64,000 bases of DNA from Zygnema circumcarinatum (lineage: Eukaryota > Streptophyta > Zygnematophyceae > Zygnematales > Zygnemataceae), in NCBI GenBank assembly GCA_037447605.1, contig CM074805.1, positions 519,489 through 583,488 of the forward strand, in the 5' to 3' direction. The notes below the pieces were generated by a model that saw nothing but the letters and a program-made list of their open reading frames with translations, ran no database searches and was not told the origin of the DNA. Both the position numbers and the translations under genes were made by a program. Position 1 is the stretch's first letter. Each line of letters opens with the position of its first letter. Of the stretch, positions 48,201 through 64,000 are shown piece by piece.

Positions 48201-49873
48201 TTCAGTCTGTGTTCATCTCTTGTTATTGGACAAGCAGCCTTCACGAACGATATAGCAGCAGCATATGATAGCCGTCCTTCTATTTTCAATCAGGATGGAA
48301 ACTAAAGTATGGAGGAGGACATGAATTTGAGGACGAGGAGGTTAGGCTGCTTGTGCCAAGTTTCCAAACGACCTGAGACCTTTCGAGTAAGCATTGGTCT
48401 GTGAGAGAACAGCAGGTTCATTCCTGAGAAATGAAAGCTGCACACCAAGGGCTAAAGATGGCTATATCAGCTCACCAAATCAGCAGGATGCCAATGCAGC
48501 TCCAGCGACCAGGAGGGAATGAGTGGATGGTGGCTTTCCTGGCTGGCCTGATCATATGGCCAAAGCCCCAAAATGAGGTGGGAAGGCACCAATAAAATAG
48601 AGAAACAATTCAGACTTGAAAATTTTCCCTTCAAACTAGGTATCCTTACATCAGAACAGAAATTTCAAGTTCGTCTGCTCTGACAATCATGGCAATGGAA
48701 GAGCAAAAACATCACCCCAATGGACGAGCAAGAATGATGCAAAAGTGCCCTCAAGAAACCAATGCCGCCAAGCGCACCTTTAACGATGCTCGCACGCCAA
48801 ACTTGCTGGTACCGACTGAAAAAACTCTTTTAATTGTCAATGCAGGATTTGGGAGTAGCTCCAATGTCGGCCTTAATGCTGCGAAGCCACCAGTATTCCG
48901 GACTAGTTTGTCAACACATAGAGAGGAAATCGGCCTAGTCAAAATGACGTGGCAACTCTAGAAGCGACCCTGACAAAAGCGTAGGAGACCAAATTATAAA
49001 CTTGAGAGCAGGCACAGTTCAGAGAGTGCTGACCCAGCTTGCCGAAGACGGGCGATAGCACCTTGATGCGGGCCGCAGGCCGCAAAGCAAATCTCGTTCC
49101 TGCAGATGTTTGCCGACCCATGTCCAGGTCTGCTTTCCACCCTAGAAGTACAGCTAAAGGAACACCCTGCCAGCGCCAGCGCCCATCATCACCTGCAAGG
49201 GGAAGATAGAACAGCTGCTTACAGTCTGAAAGAAGAAGGAATGAGATTAAGCTGACCTTGTTCTACACACAATTGAGTGTGACAGTTGTTGGACTCAAGA
49301 AACGTGGAGTCTGAAACAAACTGTGAGTTGTGAGAAAGCAAACAGCATAACAAACAAAAGTTTTCAGAAATACTGCAGCTCCAATAGCTGTATTGTTTGG
49401 AGCTGAGCTGTAATTCAGTATTGGTTGCTATGACTCATGTCAAGGGATGCTGAGTCCACACCAAGGCCCATTATCTGCGGTAAGGAGAAACCACGCAGCA
49501 CTCCTAGTCGTGGACAGAGGCGTCTCTTTGAGCCCCACTCTTCGACCTCCCGGAGCTGCAAAGCTACTTTCCATCGATAATCCTGCATTGGAGCAGAGTC
49601 TCCGTATTCAGAAAACATTTTCCAAGCATAGCTCCAAAGGCAAGTGAAGAGTTAATGTCAGAAAGCTAGGAAGAACCATACCCTTCCAGGCACCTTCTCC
49701 CCTCTCAACAGCGGTATAGGGTAGAACCGAGGCAAGACATAAGCTTCATGAGGCCGCGCGAAGCAGCGCCTCCCCACGCACTGCAGTTCTTCCTCGTCAT
49801 CCTCCGCCATGGCCAGGGCCGCGGAGCTCTCTGCGACTGAGAAGCTCAGGGATCTTTCCTCTAAGGGCGACAT
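45287..49873 (-). CDS. Unrecognised multi-exon gene, possible membrane protein (structure partly resolved)
   Basis: Not recognised. A chain of exon-like segments with proper splice sites runs on the minus strand. It starts near 49873 (MSPLEERSLSF) or 49810 (MAEDDEEEL, then PHEAYVLPRFYPIPLL). It goes on through DYRWKVALQLREVEEWGSKRR (about 49575), DDGRWRWQGVPLAVLLGWK and DMGRQTSAGTRFALRPAAR (about 49190-49030), VGTSKFGVRASLK, PSWSLELHWHPADL, LKTWRLPKEDALRLQYHRG, DVAVALDVPTTSQQSLGG, VEQRLRSTGWDVLRPDRDAP (about 47105-46990), GFVLGVIGDEAAPLN, and GVFLLAFLSTMVLIKWASL (about 46370), the only clear hydrophobic helix. An exon at about 45890-45620 reads WHRTWAVGQLARRITG. The middle is rich in short alternating strands. 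The most 3' join (ending SWRDDQTPLYDISDLKR) is a guess. It may be more than one gene. Confidence 0.4.
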
Positions 49874-50816
49874 CAGCTCGCCATGAAGGACCCCCCTCCG
49901 CCTTAAAGCCGCCACAGGAGGGAGGGCCCTTATATGCTCACCCCCTAATCTAAAAACCAGGCCAATTTCAGGGGGCAGTGCGCCGCCCGCCGACTTAGCA
50001 GAGTACGAAATATGAACACATGTGAGTGCTAAAAATGTATAGAATGAGTACATACAGTTGTGCAGTACAGGGAATCGCGCGCCTGGTGGATCGGGAGGCG
50101 GTCGGTACAATTGCAGAGTACGCATTTTGAGAAGGTGTCCAAATACAGGAAAGAAAGTTAGTACTGCGCAAATTCTTGATACAGGGCACCTTATCTTGCT
50201 TCAGGATACAGGAAACCAGGGGAGGCTAAATAGTTGCAGGCAGAGGCAGTGGTAGGAGGCGATTCTTTCTGGCTGGAGTGCGTGGTAATATTATCTCTCA
50301 GTCTACTTGTTAGACTGTGCAGGATTGAATAAAAAAAAAAAATAATAATATATTTTATTTATATATATATATATATTTTTATTATATATATTTATAATAT
50401 AAAAATATATTATATTGAGTAAGAGGGTGGAAAAGTGAAGCTCTTCTTGCATATATGTAAGTTGTCATGCACTTCTGTATGCAAATTGCTTTCCTGCTGC
50501 CTGTCTAAAGGAGCGGCCTGAGATATGAAGATTCCTGTTCATGCATGCTTCGCATGTTACTACTGTGCCGCATTCATGCGCCTTTTACATGCTGGCCGCA
50601 TTCTTGTTCCTCGGTTTGTTCATCCAATGTCGCTTTACGTTTTTACAACGGTTGACAGAAACATGTAGCGATCGTCGCTTAAATTTTTTTCGCATGCAGC
50701 TCTTTTCTTGGGATTGTTATTCACTCTGTTATCATGTGCAAAAAGTTGCTGTCTCCTGCCGGGTTGATATGACGGAGGAGCTTTCGACGCCGCTTAGAAC
50801 GAAATGGCCGCGGCGA
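49874..50816. other. Divergent intergenic region with AT-rich island
   Basis: Between the unrecognised gene (-) and the damaged coiled-coil gene (+) lies an island of A/T at 50328-50420 (A-run, then TATATA). The rest is unremarkable. No exon is supported. Confidence 0.5.
50328..50420. repeat. A/T-rich island with (TA)n
   Basis: About 90 bases almost without G or C, including AATAAT and TATATATA runs, stand out sharply from surroundings near 50% GC. Confidence 0.85.
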
Positions 50817-52003
50817 TGGATTCATCCTTTTCTTCCAATGCGTCTTTTGGAAGATTTGAGGAGGAGGAGCCCATGGTTTGCAATGGGAGCTCAGTGGAGG
50901 ATAGATTGTGCTGCGAGATGAAGAAGTGAAGCGAATCTGGATGCTTTGAAAAATGAGGTAAAACCTGGTCTTTCGCTCTCTCCCACGCTCTCTGTCTCTT
51001 TCCCCTCCACTCTCTTTCTCTCCCTCTCTCCTTTTCTCTCTCCCCTCTCTCCCTCTCCCTCTTTGTTCAGCTATTGTGTTTCTTTGCATACAGCTAGCAA
51101 TAGACATGCCGGAAGAAAACGAGGGCAGAAAGGGGCAGATGGGGAACATCCAAATCGTTGAAGTGGAAGGAAATGGTGCCGCAACCCATCAACTTGAAAT
51201 TGATATTGTAGCTGAATTTCAGTTTTTGTTTGTGTCTTTTCGTTCTGCAGGTGGAGATGAAGGTGGAACAGATGCTGCAGCTGGAAGCGGAGTACGATGA
51301 AAGCGTTCTGCACTGGGAGAGGCTCCGCAAAAGCGCGCTTTGAAGTCGAGCAGTCGAAGATGGAGGCGGAGGTGGTCGAGGTGGGGAATAGGGCCTTTGT
51401 GGAGGGGATATGATGGCCGTACAACAGGACCCATGCAGTGGTGGAAGGGCGCTTAACAGAAGCGATGAAGATGAAGGCGGTGATGGAGGAGGAGGCGAGG
51501 AAGCTCGAGAGGGTGGAGGTGGATTCCAACAAGGTGAGCTTGATAGGACTCACAGCTGCTTCAAGGAAACGCAGGAAATAAGCAATAGAGTTTGCAGCCT
51601 ATTAGTTTCATGTGATAACGATCTGCAGTGAGTTTTGTTTTGGACTATTTGTTTCCTTATACATACCAATCTGACCCTTCAATCTGCGCTTTTCGCAAGC
51701 CTTACTTCACTTTCTCCTCCTCGTTTACGGTTCAAGTTGTACAAATTGTTTTAGGGCTTGAAATTGACTGGAGTGATGAGATGTGGCGCGTCCTGACAGG
51801 CCCTCTTGAAAGCAATCGAAGAGAAGAACGAGCTTGCAGTTTTGCTTCATGAGAGGAAGGAGCTGTTGGATCACATTGAGAAGATGGAAGACGACGAGGA
51901 GGTGATGAATGACGACATTGTGAATTTGAAGAGGACGAGATCGGAACTTTCAGATGAAGTTGATCACTTGGAGCAAGAGAAGGCGCAGCTGCAGAAAGAG
52001 TGA
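50817..52003 (+). pseudogene. Damaged or misassembled coiled-coil gene
   Basis: Coiled-coil segments in one direction are interrupted by stops and frame changes. An ATG at 50817 opens MDSSFSSNASFGRFEEEEP, ending at EMKK-stop, but a shifted frame continues ANLDALKNE up to a GT donor. After an acceptor, VEMKVEQMLQLEAEYDESVLHWERLRKSA hits a stop, while the next frame continues RFEVEQSKMEAEVVEV. Further on come TEAMKMKAVMEEEARKLERVE before a clean donor (51535), and AIEEKNELAVLLHERKELL...MNDDIVNLKRTRSELSDEVDHLEQEKAQLQKE to 52003. The retained heptads and splice sites suggest a recently intact gene. At least two single-base shifts are needed, so it is either a pseudogene or carries assembly errors. 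The family is not recognised. Confidence 0.5.
50970..51065. repeat. (CT)n-rich tract
   Basis: CTCTC units with TCCC interruptions lie in an apparent intron of the damaged coiled-coil gene, just before its acceptor. Confidence 0.8.
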
Positions 52004-53135
52004 ATGGAGAGGAGGGCGTGGCAGGAGGGAGGACGATGGGAGGGCTCAAAGCCAACAAGAGAAGGAGGACGACCACGAGTTGAGTTTAATCTTTTTTTAT
52101 TGTTTAACTAATATCCAATTCTGCATTGTAGAAGTTTGGCCCGAGACAAAAAACACGTCAAAGTTAGAGATGTGAAGGCAATGGAAGGAGACCACACATT
52201 CGGTGGTTCTGGAGTTACATGCGAGCGTAGTTCAGTCCAAGCGTTGTGGGGCTGCCTGCTTCTTTTTTAAGGTTAGGACCTGTGAAGTACTGCATAGAAT
52301 TCTGCAACATATATTGAGTCCATGTTCTTCCAAGGCATTTTCCAACAACAGTAAACTGATTTGACGGTCATTTAAATTTATGCGGTGAAAAATCGACTCT
52401 TCGTCTTTATATGCTGTGGACTAATGCTATAGGCTTGTTTGAACTACATGTCTTGAATTGCAGTTTTATCCTCTTAAGGGACAGCTGTAATTTTTTTTTT
52501 TTACCGGGCCAAGCCTATCAAATAAAGTGTTCTCTATTCAGTCTGGGTTGACGCACTTAGCCAAAAGTTGCATAGAATGCGCGTATAATTCTGTTCGTCC
52601 TGCAAAAAAACTGTTGTCTCTTTTATTCTTCTAAGGAGCGAAGCAAAGCGAAGCTAGGCACAGCCCAATGTATGGAAGACTTCCAGTTCGTACACGCAAG
52701 GAAGAACATGGTTGTGATTATCGGAAACAAAAGCTCAAAAAGGATTGATACAGTAAACAAATAACATACATTGACAAATTTGAAAAAAAGCAACACAGAG
52801 TTCGCTTATTCCGACCTCCAAAACCAACTATGCGTTAAGTTATTTCCTCAATCCTAACCCTAAAAACTCTCAAGCTCCTGAAAGCTTTTGCAACGCTGTC
52901 TGAATCTGCCCTTCCAGATCTCTGCGCCGCCTTCAGGCTTCCTTAACTGATGCCGCAAATGTGATAGCCCACTCTTATTCTTCGAAAATTTAGAGATAAG
53001 TACAAATTCTAACGGTCAGGGTTGCATCCAACCTCTCGCATACAGCTGCATGCGTCATGTAACAACCTGTCCCGTTGGTGAGTTCGAGCATTTTCACATC
53101 ACTCTCTAAATTGGTACAGCTGAAGCAGGGGGCGC
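52004..53135. other. Convergent 3' flank
   Basis: This lies between the damaged coiled-coil gene and the DUR3 stop codon. A T-run sits at 52492-52502 and a CCTAACCCTAAAAAC telo-box-like phrase at about 52853. Nothing coding is supported. Confidence 0.5.
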
Positions 53136-58335
<5,200 letters not shown>

Positions 58336-58575
58336 GGCGGTGCGCTGTGGGAGGGCGAGAGAGAGGAGGTAGTGGGAGAGGATGGGAGAGAGGGAGAGCG
58401 CGAGGGAGGGAGAGCGGCAGAGCAGGAGGGAGAGAGAGCGGGAGGGAGGGAAGGAGAGCGGCAGAGCGGGAGGGAGGGAGAGCGGGTGGGCGGGAGGGAG
58501 AGCGAGCGGGAGGGAGGGAGGCAGGGAGAGTTGCAGAGCAGGAGGGAGGGAGGGCGGGAGGGAGGGAAAGCGGGA

Positions 58576-60535
58576 GAGCGGACGGGCGGAAGATTGGGAG
58601 TCGGTCCGAGGACGAAACGTTTCCTGGAAGCCCACGCGGCGGTGGCGGCGGTCCCTGGGCGGCAGCGCTGCAGATGCGTCCAAAGCATCAGCCTGCCCTG
58701 TACCTTTTTTTTTGGGTCAAATCTCACAGTGACACGCCGTACCTTCAGGTGTACCAAATGATTGTGGCTGACACGTGGCGGTACGGTTACGTGCGGTACG
58801 TGCAGCTCACTAGACGACAACGACAGGAGAGGGGAGGCAGGCGGGCTGGTCCAGTGGGCAGTTAATGCGCTGGCAGATTTGAAGCACACTGCAGGCGGCC
58901 AGCCGTACGGAATGCCACCTGGGTAGGGAGCGGCCAAGCTTGTCGTTTGCGGAAGGATACTGTACGACAATTCCAGGAACTAGAAAACTATGGGAAAACG
59001 CCAGCTGACGCCATTTGATTGGTGAATGTAAATCTGCTGATGTGCATAGGGGGACAGCGGTGTGTCCTCATCTGATCCCACTATTACATTTTGTCCATTT
59101 TTGCCGTTGGAAAATTTGCAGTTTTACGAAGAAGCCAAGGTATTTACGGAATACGGCTTTTGGCTGTTTCCACCAATTATCTGATTCTTTTCGGAAGTGT
59201 CCTCAGCAGATTGGGGCTTGTTGTCGCCTTAAAAGGTTTGCAGCGAATTGAAGATCGCCACGTCACCTGGGCATTGGCGCACTTCCTTGTCTTTACTGAA
59301 GTTGGTTGAAGGTTGAATATGATACGGCGGCAGTTGAACACCGAAATAGAAGGGATCGAATCACGAACGATCCGACGGCTGAGAATCGATCCCTCGCCAG
59401 GTCCTTAAACCGTCCGTACAGGGAGGCATCGCCCCTAGTGGACGTGTCCAATTATAAGCAGCTCAAATCGTTCAGATACGACAAATACCAAAGATATTGG
59501 TCCTTCCGGAAAACCCGGTTTTTCTGGTTTCCTGTACGGCAGTTCGCCGACTTTGTCGTTACGGGATCGAATTCGCTCGTACTGGACCACTTGCAGTGAT
59601 TGCTGTACGGTCAGTCGCTTGGCATATTCCAAGCCGCCAGAGGGAATTCCTGATTTGACGGTGGCCGCCCTCGCCCCTTGCGGCCGGCACGGTTGACGCG
59701 GCCGTTCCGAAAGTCAAGGGGCGCCCCTCCATCGAAACATTTTGAAACTGACCGACTCACATGTAAGCCAATCACAGCTTGTCACGCAAGCACACTTCCA
59801 GACGGGCAACTTCACACTTCCAAACCCCTGTACTGTACAAAACTGTGCAGGCACTGTACCGGCAGGTAACCTACACCAATTGGAGGGTGCCACGTGGCAT
59901 ATGATCACAGTTTTTATGAGAAGAAATCTGGAAATTCGTTGATCCTTTCCACAGTTTGCAACCTGCTTATGTGGCAGGCACTGATTCGCCATTGTGTATC
60001 CCACGTGCCATGGAACGGGAAGTTAGCCTACATCGCGACATGGAACGCGTCACTAGTCAGTGAAAAGGTAGAACGTAGCGCGGAACCATCGCCGCCAAAG
60101 GAGGGCCTCCTCTAGAATGCAAAACTTGGCCAGGCTTGCGACGGTTGTTCAGCAACTCATGGCGCCATGCTTCATGTGACGTATTGGACGACACGAAACA
60201 ATCGAAACTAGAATAACTTCCATTTTTGCCGAACACTAATACGGAAGATACCTGAAGTAGTCCACTCACCATCTTGACGAAAATAAGCACGCCATGCATG
60301 TGCAATGTGCATGCATGCATGCATAGGCATGGCGCATGCATGCTGTTGAAGCTCCACACCTAACGTAAAACGAACCCTAAAACGCCGTTCGTTACTGATC
60401 CGAATGAATCCAGGATCCATGTCTGCCACTCTCAACTTCCTGCTCCGTTCCGTTTCTCCAAAACTAGCAACGGAACAGCCAACATAGCCCGCCCGTTGCC
60501 TTTCACGGAACAGCTGAGCACAGAGCGCCCCTCCT
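58576..60535. promoter_or_regulatory. DUR3 upstream region and eIF2A 3' flank, rich in CGTAC and G-box words
   Basis: No exon is supported in this 1.9 kb. Words with a GTAC core cluster at 58735-58805, 58900-58970, 59410-59425 and 59530-59605. G-box-like words occur at 58770, 59890 and 60001. CATGCATG palindromes cluster at 60292-60342. Confidence 0.5.
60292..60342. repeat. GCATGCAT (RY-like) palindrome cluster
   Basis: Several overlapping CATGCATG/GCATGC units occur within 50 bases. CATGCA is the RY motif bound by plant B3-domain factors, but repetition here may be simple microsatellite growth. Confidence 0.5.
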
Positions 60536-63511
<2,976 letters not shown>

Positions 63512-63629
63512 CTGCTCGGGGCAAAGGAAGGAAGCAAGCAAGGACAAGGCTCAGCTCTCCTTCTCTTTTGTGGGGCTCGTTCCTATCCCCTGCTTCGCCC
63601 TACTTTCTCGCCCCTCTCTCCTCTCTCTG

Positions 63630-63780
63630 TCTGGGTTTGACTCTCTTCTCTCTCTCTCTCCTCTCTTCTCTCTTCTCTCGTCTCTCTTCTCTCTTCTCTC
63701 TCTCTCTCTCTCTCTTCTCTTCTCTCTCTCACTCTGTCTCTTCTCTCTTCTCGCTCTCTCTGGGTTTGACTCTCTCGTTC
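63630..63780. repeat. (CT)n / TCTCT microsatellite
   Basis: CT-rich imperfect repeats lie upstream of the first visible eIF2A exon, most likely in an intron. The remaining sequence to 64000 is pyrimidine-rich and shows no recognised exon. Confidence 0.85.
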
Positions 63781-64000
63781 TTTCGCCCTAGAGGCCTCTC
63801 ATACAAGTACTCTCTCCCTTCCTGTTCCAGATTTTCTCTCCACTCGTCGGTATCATCGTCCCGATCCCAAGCCCCCTTCCTCCTACGATTATCTCTCCTC
63901 CTGCTGAGTCGTCAACTGACATTTTCCTCGTACTCTCTCCCAAATTTCACCTTCTCCTCCACTTTATCCAACTCCACTTCCCCCATTTTCGTTTCTCCTC

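Overview
The window is nuclear DNA of a photosynthetic eukaryote in the green lineage. Nearly every recognisable gene is cut by GT-AG introns of roughly 60-1100 bases, and the proteins look plant-like: a TTM1/2-type P-loop kinase plus CYTH protein, a UAP56 helicase ending in the plant-style TYMPS tail, a plant PPX/PP4 phosphatase, a plant-type DUR3 urea symporter, a DDA1-like protein and a RING-DUF1232 ligase. Fifteen or so compact genes in 64 kb, a base composition near 50% GC and short intergenic gaps fit a streptophyte alga or an early-diverging land plant with a small genome. I cannot name the species. There are no prokaryotic, organellar or viral genes, no intact transposon and no CRISPR array.

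Layout, left to right (strand): TTM1/2-like (-, its 3' end runs off the left edge); DDA1-like with a possible SAP-domain tail (+); intronless A20/AN1 zinc-finger stress-associated protein (+); class-3 (diacylglycerol-type) lipase (-); methylcrotonyl-CoA carboxylase beta subunit (-); cytochrome bc1 subunit QCR9 (+); YbhB-like PEBP protein (+); UAP56 DECD-box RNA helicase (-); PP4 catalytic subunit (+); an unrecognised coiled-coil protein (+); RNF170/DUF1232 RING E3 ligase (-); methionine sulfoxide reductase B (+); an unrecognised multi-exon gene (-); a damaged coiled-coil gene (+); DUR3 urea symporter (-); and eIF2A (-, its 5' end runs off the right edge).

Exon joins were worked out by hand from conserved protein sequence, splice sites and reading phase. 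For ten of the multi-exon genes every visible junction keeps frame; DDA1 and the 35-37 kb coiled-coil gene have alternative joins; the unrecognised gene at 45-50 kb and the damaged gene at 51 kb are only partly resolved. Many neighbours are divergent pairs sharing a 5' region (TTM/DDA1, MCCB/QCR9, UAP56/PP4, RNF170-like/MsrB, unrecognised/damaged coiled-coil). MCCB and QCR9, both mitochondrial, share only about 320 bases. Functionally the genes cover leucine catabolism and respiration, mRNA export and translation initiation, ubiquitin-linked control, nitrogen (urea) uptake, lipid turnover and oxidative repair.

Introns and gaps carry many purine or pyrimidine simple repeats, including (CCCT)n, (GA)n, (GGGGA)n and a GACA/GGCA array. 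Gaps are also visibly rich in CGTAC-core words, G-box (CACGTG) motifs and short perfect inverted repeats. I see no multi-gene system that looks undescribed. The best leads are the DDA1-SAP joining with two competing donors, the coiled-coil gene with a frame-compatible optional exon, the unrecognised gene at 45-50 kb, and the recurring promoter hairpins.
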